From WHSW01 sp963781265 (lineage in GTDB: Bacteria > Actinomycetota > Thermoleophilia > Solirubrobacterales > 70-9): a stretch of DNA of 64,000 bases. The notes below the pieces were generated by a model that had not been told where the DNA came from, did not search any database, and was given only the letters and a program-made list of their open reading frames with translations. The stretch's first letter is position 1, and every line of letters starts with the position of its first letter. The translations under genes and the position numbers were made by a program. The stretch lies in assembly GCA_963781265.1 (NCBI GenBank), contig CAWAFH010000015.1, forward strand, positions 1 through 64,000, read 5' to 3'. This document shows positions 1-11,734 of this stretch, piece after piece.

Positions 1-1060
<1,060 letters not shown>

Positions 1061-1284
1061 CTAGGGAGACATTCTCTAGATGTCGACCGGACCTGCGTCC
1101 ATAAGTGGCTGGCACCACGGGACGCGTCGAGGGTTCGCCCTCGTCATGCGCTGCTCAGTTTTGAGAGACCGCCGGCGGGAGACCCCCGCTCGCTGACCTC
1201 GGCGGAGCTTGAAAACTGCACCAATAGCCAAAGTAAATGGGTATTCATCTCCATGACAGCCACGTTCGGCCGTCGTGGAGCTCA
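1061..1284 (+). other. 16S-23S spacer without tRNA; 5' arm of 23S processing stem
   Basis: This 224-nt spacer shows no cloverleaf, so the usual Ile or Ala tRNA genes are absent. GCTTGAAAACTGCACC at 1207-1222 is the exact reverse complement of 4316-4331 downstream of 23S. Pairing continues imperfectly (G-U tolerated) to about 1248 against 4289 onward, giving a helix of about 40 bp that brings the 23S ends together. Such leader-trailer helices are RNase III substrates in bacteria. Cleavage here is inferred. Confidence 0.8.
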
Positions 1285-4283
<2,999 letters not shown>

Positions 4284-4377
4284 ATTATTTTGAATCCCTG
4301 TGTGCTTTGGCCTGCGGTGCAGTTTTCAAGCCCCACCGGGCTCGGGCGACCCCTCGGGGTCGCGCGGTCTCGACCAA
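4284..4377 (+). other. 23S-5S spacer with 3' arm of the processing stem
   Basis: Positions 4289-4331 are the 3' arm of the 23S leader-trailer helix described for 1206-1248, with GGTGCAGTTTTCAAGC at 4316-4331 the perfectly paired part. The rest is GC-rich and shows no gene. Confidence 0.75.
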
Positions 4378-4494
4378 TTTCGGTGGTCATAGCGAGGGGG
4401 AAACACCTCTTCCCATTCCGAACAGAGCAGTTAAGCCCCTCAGCGCCGATGGTACTTGGGACTCGCGTCCCTGGGAGAGTAGGTCGCCGCCGTT
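4378..4494 (+). rRNA. rrf: 5S ribosomal RNA
   Basis: About 117 nt with the 5S helix I formed by CGGTGG (4381-4386) and CCGCCG (4487-4492). Internal 5S motifs are clear: CATTCCGAACAGAGCAGTTAAG near 4413 and GCGCCGATGGTACTTGGG near 4443. It is the last gene of the operon and is followed directly by a terminator. Confidence 0.95.
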
Positions 4495-4502
4495 TCTTCA
4501 TC

Positions 4503-4530
4503 AGAGCCGCCTTCGGGCGGCTCTTTTTTT
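4503..4530 (+). terminator. Rho-independent terminator of the rRNA operon
   Basis: AGAGCCGCC and GGCGGCTCT form a perfect 9-bp stem around a TTCG tetraloop (4512-4515), followed by an uninterrupted run of T at 4524-4530. It is the only classical U-tract terminator I found in the window. Confidence 0.95.
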
Positions 4531-4552
4531 GGCCGCGTAGGATCGCGGCCGG
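4531..4552 (+). promoter_or_regulatory. Probable leaderless promoter of the M28 peptidase
   Basis: TAGGAT at 4538-4543 lies 9 nt before the ATG at 4553, so the transcript would start at or within 2 nt of the start codon. The -10 is flanked by the inverted repeat GGCCGCG (4531-4537) and CGCGGCC (4544-4550), which could be an operator or chance in such GC-rich DNA. Confidence 0.5.
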
Positions 4553-5767
4553 ATGAGCGTCTCGAACGATCGACCCGGACACGCTGCCGCTCCCGGCCCC
4601 GCAGCGGGGCTCGACGCCGCCCTCGAGCTGATCGAGGCCCTGGCTAACGGGATCGGGCCGCGGCGCCCGACCTCGCCGGCGGAGCGCGCCGCGGCGCAGC
4701 TGATCGCCGGGCGGCTCGGGGACGCGGGGATCGCGGCGCGCCTCGAGGACTTCGACGGCTATGACAGCTTCGCGCGGCCGTACGGCGCGATCGCCGCCCT
4801 CGCGGTCGCCCCCGCGCTGCTCCCGCGTGCGGCAGCCGGCGCGAGGTGGGGGCTCGGGGCGGCGGCCGCGGCGCTGCTCGCGGCGGAGGGAGGCCTGGTC
4901 CACACGCCGCTGTCAGATGCGCTGGCGCGGTCCCCGAGCGTCAACGTGGCCGCCACGGTCGAACCGCGGGGCCGGGCGACGAGGACGCTCTGCCTGCTCG
5001 CCCACCTCGACAGCTCGCGCAGCGGCCTGCTCTTCGACCCACGCTTCGCCGCCGCCGTGCGCGCGCTGCTCAGCGCTCAGGCGCTGGCGTCGGGTGCGCT
5101 GGTGGCCGAGCCGCTGCTGCGTCGCTCGCGCCCCGGCAGGGCGGCCGTCGCGCTGGCGCGTGCGGTGAACCTCGCCGGGTTGGCACTGCTGGCCGAGCGC
5201 GAGCTGCGCGGAGTCGACGTCCCGGGAGCCAACGACAACGCGTCCGGCGCGGCGGCGGTGGTGACGCTCGCCGCCGAGCTCGCGGCGCAGCCGCTTTCGT
5301 CGACGCGCGTCGAGATCCTGATCGCCGGCTGCGAGGAGTCGGGCCTGCTCGGCGCCCGGGCCTTCCTGAACCGGCACGCGACCGACGGCTGGATCTTCCT
5401 GAACTTCGACGGCGTCGCAGCTCCGGCGACGCTGCGCTACCTGCCCGAGGAGGGGCTCGTGCGCACCTGGAAGGCCGACCCGGCGCTGGTCGGGCTCGCC
5501 GAGCGGATCCGGGCCGAGCGCCCTGAGCTCGCCCTGGAGCCCGTCGACCAGCCACTGGGGCTCACATACGACGCGACCGCGGTGCTCGCGCGCGGCGGGC
5601 GAGCGCTGACCCTGGTCGCCGGCGATCACGGACGGATCCCGAACTATCACCAGCCGAGCGACACGGTCGCGAACCTCGACCCGCCGACGCTCGGGCGAGC
5701 GCTCGAGGTCGGTCGCGAGCTGATCCGCCTCGTGGACGCGGGTGAGGCGGACCTCGGCCGGGTCTAG
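4553..5767 (+). CDS. M28 family zinc metallopeptidase
   Basis: This 404-residue protein has the M28 (aminopeptidase/glutamate carboxypeptidase-like) metal-site pattern: HLD at 151-153 (first His and Asp), GANDNASG with the bridging Asp at 228, the Glu pair EESG at 261-262, NFDG with Asp 286, and HQPSD with His 366. All expected zinc ligands are therefore present. The family cleaves peptides or N-acyl amino acids using two zinc ions. A hydrophobic stretch at about 79-112 may be a membrane segment or a buried helix; I see no clear signal peptide. Its substrate is unknown. The TAG stop overlaps the stop of the convergent small gene on the palindrome CTAG (5764-5767). Confidence 0.85.
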   Translation: MSVSNDRPGHAAAPGPAAGLDAALELIEALANGIGPRRPTSPAERAAAQLIAGRLGDAGIAARLEDFDGYDSFARPYGAIAALAVAPALLPRAAAGARWGLGAAAAALLAAEGGLVHTPLSDALARSPSVNVAATVEPRGRATRTLCLLAHLDSSRSGLLFDPRFAAAVRALLSAQALASGALVAEPLLRRSRPGRAAVALARAVNLAGLALLAERELRGVDVPGANDNASGAAAVVTLAAELAAQPLSSTRVEILIAGCEESGLLGARAFLNRHATDGWIFLNFDGVAAPATLRYLPEEGLVRTWKADPALVGLAERIRAERPELALEPVDQPLGLTYDATAVLARGGRALTLVAGDHGRIPNYHQPSDTVANLDPPTLGRALEVGRELIRLVDAGEADLGRV

Positions 5768-6057
5768 CGGCGCTCGCGGGCGAGCGCTTCCACGGGCCCG
5801 CGGCAGTTCCCGCGGCGACCCGTCGCGAACGCCTCCCATCCGGCCCTCGGGCCGGGCCGTTCGCGACAGGGCCCGTCCGCGGTCGTCCCCGCGGGCGCGG
5901 GAAGCGGCTCGAGTCCGTACTCGCCGAGCGTGGCGAAGTCGATCGCCAGGTCGATGGCGCCGAGGATCCGCTGGCGCGTGCCTACGAGGCGCCGCGGGCC
6001 GAAGCCGCGTCGCGTCGCCGTCGAGGTGTCTTCTCTGTTCTCGTTTCTCGTTCTCAC
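5764..6057 (-). CDS. Small unknown protein under an SOS box
   Basis: This 97-codon frame starts at a GTG (6057-6055). The third codon positions are overwhelmingly G or C, as in the neighbouring real genes, which supports coding. The product is Arg-rich, with a hydrophobic helix-like part (RILGAIDLAIDFATLGEYGL) in the middle and two late cysteines. I do not recognise it. TAGATT lies exactly 7 nt before the GTG, so the message is probably leaderless. A perfect LexA-type palindrome sits at 6085-6100, just upstream of the -10. The gene follows dnaE2 on the same strand, so it could be read through from it as well. A TTG at 6066 is a possible earlier start but falls in the -10 region. Confidence 0.55.
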   Translation of the reverse strand: MRTRNENREDTSTATRRGFGPRRLVGTRQRILGAIDLAIDFATLGEYGLEPLPAPAGTTADGPCRERPGPRAGWEAFATGRRGNCRGPVEALARERR

Positions 6058-6100
6058 GCGTGCCAATCTAGGCTCGGGCTCGGACAGAACATATGTTCTG
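6058..6100 (-). promoter_or_regulatory. SOS (LexA) box and promoter for the small gene
   Basis: CAGAACATATGTTCTG at 6085-6100 is a perfect 16-bp palindrome containing GAAC-N4-GTTC, the Gram-positive/actinobacterial LexA-binding core. TAGATT (6070-6065) follows, then 7 nt, then the GTG at 6057. LexA control is inferred from the motif. Confidence 0.7.
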
Positions 6101-7005
6101 CAAGCGATCTTGCACCGGGGCCTGATTCCGCTTGTTCATCGGCTTCCGAAGCTGTGTGGCCGGGGGGCCACCGAGCTGATCTCGCGCGCCGGGCCGCCGC
6201 CGGCGGCAACCGCGCGCTCGGCCGGCTGGGCGTCGGCGTGGTCGGGGTCGCGACCGGTCTCGCGGTGGGCGGGCGGCTCGATCTGGCGGACCTCGGCGCC
6301 GGCGGCGTGGGCGGGAACCGAGAGCCGCTCGATCGAGTCGGCGACCAGGTTGAGGACGTTCTCGCGCCGCTCGAGACGGCCGCTGACGACGGCGAACGAG
6401 GCGGTTCGCACCGCGAGTCGGCACCGCTCGTAGACCGGCGGCGGCACGATCACGTTGACGACCCCGCGCTCGTCCTCGAGCAGCATGAAGACCACACCCT
6501 TCGCGGTCGCCGGGCGCTGGCGGGCGACGACCATCCCCGCGATCCGGATCGCGCTGCGATCGGGGGTCGAGGCGAGCTCGTCGCAGCGGACCAGTCCGGG
6601 GGCGAGCTCGGGGCGCAGGACCTCGATCGGGTGCTCGCCCAGGGTGATGCCGGTCGAGGCATAGTCGGCGACGATCCGCTCCCAGGAGTCGAGCGGGCGC
6701 AGGTCGGGCGGAGCGGGGAGGGGGAGCGCCAGCGCGAGCTGCGTGTGCGCCGGGCCGCTCTCGCCGCCGCGGGCGACCCCGAGACGCCAGAGCTCATCGC
6801 GGCGCGGCGCCCTGCCGGCCGCCAGCCCGAGCGATCCGCAGGCCCCGGCCCAGGCGAGCCGCTCGAGCCCCTCGCGGCTGACCCCCGAGCGCGAGGCGAG
6901 GTCGGCGAGGTCGCGATACGGCCCGCCGGCGTCGCGCTCGCCCACCAGAGCGGCGGCCTCGTCGGCGCGAACCCCCTTTATGTAGCCCAGGCCGAGGCGA
7001 ACGGC

Positions 7006-7078
7006 CGGTTCGCCGCTCGCCGCTCGGTCGCCGCTCGCTCGAGCTGGCGAGCGGCGAGCGACGAGCGCCGAGCGCCGC
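7006..7078. repeat. Palindromic GC-rich insertion breaking the dnaE2 frame
   Basis: The segment is made almost wholly of CGCTCGCCGCTCG-like and CGAGCGGCGAGCG-like strings that can fold on themselves. Its 73-nt length is not a multiple of 3. It separates two blocks of DnaE2 that are adjacent in the family. It shares the 16-mer GCGGCGAGCGACGAGC (7051-7066) with the opposite strand of the sepF-proC spacer (34031-34046). Confidence 0.6.
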
Positions 7079-9360
7079 CTCAACCGAGCACTCCACGAGG
7101 CTGGCGTTCACGTCTGCAGCGCTGACCTCTATCCCTCTTCTCTGCGCCTCATGCGTGAGCGAATCGGGCGGGTAGAACCCCATCGGCTGCTCGTTGAACA
7201 GGGCGCAGAGGAACTCGGGGCCGTAGTGGACCCGCAGCCAGGTCGACTGGTAGGCGAGCAGCCCGAAGGCGGCCGCGTGCGACTTCGGAAAGCCGAAGCC
7301 GGAGAAGCCGCGCACCTGCTCGAAGGCGCGCTCGGCGATCCCGCGCTCGACCCCGCGCTCGACCGCGCCGCTGACGAAGCGCTCCCCGTAGGCGTTCAGC
7401 GCCGCCTCGGAGCGGCGCCTGCTCATCGCCCGCCGCAGGCCCTCGGCCTCGCCGGCGGTGAACCCGGCGAGCGCCATCGCCACCTGGATCACCTGGTCCT
7501 GGAAGACGATCGCCCCGAGCGTGTCGGCGAGGATCGGCTCGAGGCTCGGGTGCTCGTAGGGGACCTGGTAGCCGGGGTCTGAGCGCAGCAGCCGGCGCCG
7601 CTCGAGGTACGGGTGCACGGCACCGCCCTGGATCGGTCCCGGGCGGACCAGCGCGACCTGGACGACGACGTCGTCGAGCGTCTCGGGGAGGCTGCGGGGC
7701 AGCATCTGCATCTGGGCGCGGCTCTCGATCTGAAAGACGCCGGTGGTCTCGGCAGCGCGGATCGCCTCGAAGGTCGGCTCGTCGTCGAGCGGGATCCGCG
7801 AGAGATCGATGCGCTGGTCGCGGGCCTCGGCGATCGACTCGACGCAGCGCTCGACCGCCGACAGCATCCCGAGCCCGAGCAGGTCGATCTTCAAGAAGCC
7901 GGCGTCGGCGCACGAGTCCTTGTCCCACTGGACGATCTGGCGCCCCTCCATCGCCGCCGGCTGCACCGGGCAGATGTCGATCAGCGGTCTGGTCGAGAGC
8001 ACCATCCCGCCGGGGTGCTGGGAGAGGTGGCGCGGCAGCCCCCAGGCCTCGCGGGCGAGCACGGCGAGCCGCCGCCAGCGGGGCGTCGCAGCGCGCTCGG
8101 CGCCGAGCACCTCGGCGATGTCGCGCTCGACCTCGTCGCCGCGCGAGTACATGTCGGCGATCTGGGCGACCCGCTCGATCTCGCCGGGAGGCAGGCCGAG
8201 GACCTTGCCGAGGTCGCGGACCGCCCCCCGGGAGCGGTAGCAGGCAAAGGCCGAGACCAGAGCGGCGCGCTCGCGACCGTAGCGGTCGTGGACGCGGGGG
8301 ATCAGCCGCTCGCGGATGTCGCGCGGGAAGTCGAGGTCGATGTCCGGCATCTCGGCGACGTCGTCGTTGAGAAAGCGGCCCAGGAAAAGGCCGGCGCGAA
8401 CCGGGTCGACGTGCGAGAGCCCGGTCAGATAACAGACGACCGAGCTGACGCTCGAGCCCCGGCCACGGCCCGGGGGCAGCAGGTTGCGCGCCGAGTCCGG
8501 CCCGCGGACCTCGACCGCGACCTCGCGGGCCAGCTCCAGCAGGTCGAAGTGCAGGAGGAAGAAGCCGGAGAGGCCGAGCTTGCGGATCACCCGCAGCTCC
8601 TCCTCGAGGCGCCGGGCGGCCTCGGGGCCCTCGCGGGTCCCGGCGTAGCGCAGCTCGAGGCGCCCGCGGCAGATCTCGGCCAGCGTCCGGTCGGCCTCCT
8701 CGTCCTCGGAGCCCGGGTAGCGGTAGCCGAGCTCGGAGGTCAGGTCGAAGCGCAGCCGCTCGGCGATCCTGCCGCTCTCGGAAACCGCCTCCGGGTGGTC
8801 GGCGAACCGGGCCTCCATCGCCGCCGGCGAGGCGAGCACCGAGCTCGTGTTGCCGCGGCGATCGGGCTCGGATTCCTCGAGGGTCGAGCGGGTGCGCACG
8901 GCGACCAGCGCGTCTTGGAGCTCGGCTCGGCGGCGATCGTGGGCGTGGACGTTGCCGCTCGCAACGCAGGCGACCCCGAGGCGTTCGCCGACCCCGGCCA
9001 GCCAGCGGTTGCGGGCGCGGTCGCGGCGCCGCATCGGGCGCTGCAGCTCGATCCGCAGGCGCTCGCCGCCGAAGGCGCCGAGCAGCCGTCGCGCGATCGG
9101 CTCGGCGGCCCGCGGCTCGCCCCGCTCCCAGGCACCGGCGAGGGCGCCGTCGCGGGCGCAGCCGGTGAGGCAGACGAGGCCCTCGTTGCGCTCCAGCACC
9201 GAGTCGAGCGCCAGCGCGGGGGGGAGCGGATCACGATCGGGGCGCGGCCTGGTGTCGGCGTGCGCCTCGGTCAGCAGCCGGCAGAGGTTGCGCCAGCCGA
9301 CAGCGGACTCGACCAGGACGGTGAGATGGACGGTTTCGCCGTCCCTCGCTCCAGCCCCCC

Positions 9361-9391
9361 CGGGAGCGGACGCGGAGCGGAGCATCTCGGG
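9361..9391. repeat. Interspersed repeat, copy A (inside dnaE2)
   Basis: Core GCGGACGCGGAGCGGAGCAT at 9365-9384 matches copies B (40221-40255) and C (22461-22495) with one mismatch over 20 nt. On the dnaE2 strand it encodes SPEMLRSASAPGG, an extra loop in the PHP domain. Confidence 0.6.
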
Positions 9392-9606
9392 GGATGTGCT
9401 CACCGTCAGCTCGGCGCCGTGGATCGGGCGCAGCGGCAGCTCCCGGCACGACTGGGCGAGCTCCATCGCTCCGCAGACGTTGTCGTGGTCGGTGAGGGCG
9501 AGCGCCTCGTAGCCGTGCTCGGCAGCGGCGCGGGCGAGCTCGTCGGGCAGCGAGGCGCCGTCGCAGAACGAGTACGAGGAATGGGCGTGCAGCTCGGCGT
9601 ATGCCA

Positions 9607-9852
9607 TCAGCCGCGCTGCTCGTACCAGCGGGTCCCGTCCGGGGGCTCGCGGAAGACGACGATGTCCCGTCCGTTGACCAGCACCAGCTCGAAATAGCGC
9701 CTTTGCAGGGGTTTCGGTGTCCACCAGCGATCCTCGACCAGCCAGTCCTCGCGTACCGCCTCGACCGCGATCCCGTCGACCGCGACCGGGATCCCGTCGT
9801 CGCCGACGCCGACCGCGACCGGCTTCGGCCAATAGACCCGGGAGCTAGCCAT
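9607..9852 (-). CDS. DUF6504 family protein
   Basis: This 81-residue protein has the family's recognisable core: a tryptophan pair (DRWWTPKPLQRRYFELVLV), a strand with VVFREPPDG, and a final WYEQRG. Families of this kind are encoded between imuB and dnaE2 in actinobacteria and have no established biochemical role. The ATG at 9852 lies inside the end of imuB (8-bp overlap), and its stop overlaps the dnaE2 start as TGATG, so all three genes are translationally coupled. Association with the mutagenesis complex is inferred from position only. Confidence 0.75.
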   Translation of the reverse strand: MASSRVYWPKPVAVGVGDDGIPVAVDGIAVEAVREDWLVEDRWWTPKPLQRRYFELVLVNGRDIVVFREPPDGTRWYEQRG

Positions 9853-11083
9853 GGCTCCAGGGCACCAGGATCGCGCGGCGCTCGGGGACGTGGGAGCGGG
9901 GGTCGACCTCGAGCACGCGCAGGACGGCGTCCCGTCCGGCCGCGGAGCGGACCTGGCGGACGGCCTCGGTCAGCCGGCCGTGGCGCTCGTCGGCGGGCGA
10001 TGGGGCGAGCGCCCGCTGATCGCCGGCGAGCGGCCCGAGTTCAAGCGCCCGCAGGCCGATCCAGGCGGCGGGTCCGGGGAGCTGCTCGAGCCGGGGGTTG
10101 AGGGCCAGCGCGAGGCGCTCGGCGCTGGCGCTGGCGCTGCGCAGGGCCACCTCCGAGCGCCAGCCGCCGGTGGCCGCCAGCTGGGCCTCGATCCGCAGCC
10201 GGCGGATCGTGCGGCCGGCGCGCGCGGGGTGGGCGAGCAGGCGCTCGATCAGCAGCCCCAGCGCCCGCTCGAGCTGCGGGCCGGAGGCGGCCTCGCCGAG
10301 CCCGAGGCGACATTCGATCTCCTCGTGGGGCCGGCGGGGGCGAAGCGGCTCGTCGGCGCCCCGCGACAGCCCCAGCGCCCGCAGCCCGAGCTCACCGAAG
10401 CGATCGGCGATCGCGGTCGCGGGCAGCGCCGCGAGCTCGCCCAGGGTGCGAACCCCGAGCCGTTCGAGCGAGTCGATGCAGGTCGCCTCCTCGGCCCGCT
10501 CGCGGGGTCGCTCGGCGCCCTCGGCGTCGCGGCGCGCGAGCCGGCCGCGCAGCGCGTGCACCGGCAGCTCAGCCAGCAACCTCGCGGCGGTCGCCTCGCC
10601 GACCACGAGCGCCGGCTTTCGAGCCCTCATCCGCATCGCCGCCGCGCGCGCGGCGAGCCGGTTGGGGCCGGCGCCCACCCGGGCGCCCGCGGTCGGCTCG
10701 AGCGCCCGCCGCGCTCGGGCGAGGACCGCCTCGGGCCTGCCGCACAACGCCCGCAGGGGTTCGGCGGCGAAGAACGCCTCGCCGGGGCGCGAGGGCTCGA
10801 CCGCGGCTCCGATCGTCTCCAGGCTGCGCAGCGAGCGCTCCCAGATCGCCTCCGCCCGCACCGGGTCCGGCGCGATCAGCCCCAGCGAAGGGCAGCGAGC
10901 CAGGGCCTCGCCGATCCGCATGCCGGGGCGGATTCCGTAGGCCTCGGCGGGCCCCGACGCCTCGCCGATCACCTGCGGGCCACCGGCCTCGGGAGCGAGC
11001 GCGACCGGGCGGCTGAGGAGCTCGCGCCGGTCCACCAGGGCGCTCGAAAGCGAGAGGCGGGGGATCAGCGCGCAGACGATCAC
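9845..11083 (-). CDS. imuB: ImuB-like Y-family polymerase homologue
   Basis: About 412 residues of Y-family architecture: palm start IVCALIPRLSLSSALVDRREL, the GIRPGMRIGEALARCP segment typical of Y-family fingers, a helix-hairpin-helix-like thumb (LERLGVRTLGELAALP), and a little-finger region. The acidic residues needed for catalysis are not evident at the start, as expected for ImuB, which acts as an adaptor for DnaE2 rather than as a polymerase. I prefer the GTG at 11083. An ATG at 11095 and a TTG at 11122 are in frame, but the TTG is the first three bases of a perfect TTGACA -35 and the ATG lies inside the SOS box. No imuA partner is next to it. Confidence 0.8.
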   Translation of the reverse strand: MIVCALIPRLSLSSALVDRRELLSRPVALAPEAGGPQVIGEASGPAEAYGIRPGMRIGEALARCPSLGLIAPDPVRAEAIWERSLRSLETIGAAVEPSRPGEAFFAAEPLRALCGRPEAVLARARRALEPTAGARVGAGPNRLAARAAAMRMRARKPALVVGEATAARLLAELPVHALRGRLARRDAEGAERPRERAEEATCIDSLERLGVRTLGELAALPATAIADRFGELGLRALGLSRGADEPLRPRRPHEEIECRLGLGEAASGPQLERALGLLIERLLAHPARAGRTIRRLRIEAQLAATGGWRSEVALRSASASAERLALALNPRLEQLPGPAAWIGLRALELGPLAGDQRALAPSPADERHGRLTEAVRQVRSAAGRDAVLRVLEVDPRSHVPERRAILVPWSHG

Positions 11084-11086
11084 AAT

Positions 11087-11122
11087 CGAACACATGTTCG
11101 TATAGAGCGCCGGGGATGTCAA
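11087..11122 (-). promoter_or_regulatory. SOS box and promoter of imuB-DUF6504-dnaE2
   Basis: CGAACACATGTTCG at 11087-11100 contains GAAC-N4-GTTC. TTGACA at 11122-11117 is a consensus -35. A 17-nt spacer places the -10 (GAACAT, 11099-11094) inside the box, so LexA binding would block RNA polymerase directly. Transcription would start near 11087, giving a very short or absent leader before GTG 11083. Confidence 0.75.
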
Positions 11123-11155
11123 GCCGAACCCGCGGGCTGGTCACAATTGCGAGCG

Positions 11156-11641
11156 ATGCCGCGATCGACCGTCACCCTCACGCTCGCCGCGCTCACCGCG
11201 TGCCTGATCGCGGGCTGCGGCGGCTCGTCGGACGAGACGGTCGCGGAGATCCCCGGCGGCGCCGACCCCGCCGAGGTCGAGGTGATCGACGAGTGGGCGC
11301 ACACGCTCAGCATGGGTGACGTCGACGGCGCCGCCGCCTACTTCGCGATCCCGAGCGTGGCTCAGAACGGGCCGACGCTGCGCATCCGAAACCTCGCCGA
11401 CGCCAAGTTGTTCAACTCCTCGCTGCCCTGCGGAGCGAGCCTGGTCGAGGCGACCACCGACGGGGAGTTCACGGTCGCCACCTTCCGGCTCACCGAGCGC
11501 CCGGGGACGGGCGTCTGCGACGCCGCGGCCGAAGCCGAGGCCCAGACCGCGTTCAAGATCGAGGACGGCAAGATCACCGAGTGGCGGCGGGTGCTGCCGG
11601 ACGGCGACGGCGGCGAGCAGGCTCCGAGCAGCTCCGCCTAG
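11156..11641 (+). CDS. Small lipoprotein with a SnoaL/NTF2-like look
   Basis: A 161-residue protein beginning with a lipoprotein signal: hydrophobic stretch 5-19 and lipobox LIAGC with the modified Cys at 21. The mature part (VIDEWAHTLSMGDVDGAAAYFA, later KIEDGKITEWRRVLP) resembles NTF2-like fold proteins, which is a tentative fold guess. It would be anchored outside the membrane; ligand unknown. CACAAT at 11142-11147 ends 8 nt before the ATG and could be a leaderless -10. It is divergent from imuB, with about 70 bp between starts. Confidence 0.7.
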   Translation: MPRSTVTLTLAALTACLIAGCGGSSDETVAEIPGGADPAEVEVIDEWAHTLSMGDVDGAAAYFAIPSVAQNGPTLRIRNLADAKLFNSSLPCGASLVEATTDGEFTVATFRLTERPGTGVCDAAAEAEAQTAFKIEDGKITEWRRVLPDGDGGEQAPSSSA

Positions 11642-11734
11642 CCGACGGCTTGCCTGCGCGCGGCCGATCCTGATAGGAATGGCAGCGCAGGGGCCTAGAC
11701 GCCCCGTGGTGTTTTTTCCGAGAGAGGAGAGTTC

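Larger units (their letters stand above)
6136..9607 (-). pseudogene. dnaE2: Error-prone DNA polymerase DnaE2, frameshifted
   Basis: The alpha-subunit homologue used in SOS mutagenesis. It starts at ATG 9607 (MAYAELHAHSSYSF), coupled as TGATG to the stop of the DUF6504 gene. The N-terminal PHP domain (HAHSS, LTDHDN) and polymerase core (MPDIDLDFP carrying catalytic Asp residues) read in one frame to about 7079. A 73-nt palindromic GC-rich segment (7006-7078) then intervenes. The remaining polymerase fingers/OB-fold part, beginning AVRLGLGYIKGV, reads in another frame to the TGA at 6136. Without the segment, reading runs directly from one block to the next as in intact family members, so a 73-nt insertion or an indel inside a hairpin explains the break. 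A repeat-derived insertion of about 22 residues also sits in the PHP domain (9361-9391). The gene may be truly broken, or this may be a sequence error. Confidence 0.85.

Noticed and set aside
1061..1284. tRNA-Ile/tRNA-Ala in the 16S-23S spacer
   Set aside because: No T-loop GTTCGAATC-type sequence, CCA-proximal stem or cloverleaf could be found.
7613..9697. A 694-codon open frame antisense to dnaE2, and similar long antisense frames at 9851-11155, 38873-40639 and 46800-48482
   Set aside because: They are shadows of strongly GC3-biased genes: no recognisable domains, no ribosome sites, and the opposite strand carries clear conserved proteins.
11095..11122. ATG 11095 and TTG 11122 as starts of imuB
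   Set aside because: TTG 11122 is the start of a consensus TTGACA -35 and ATG 11095 is inside the SOS box and -10, so both are probably untranscribed. Homology begins at IVCALIPRL.
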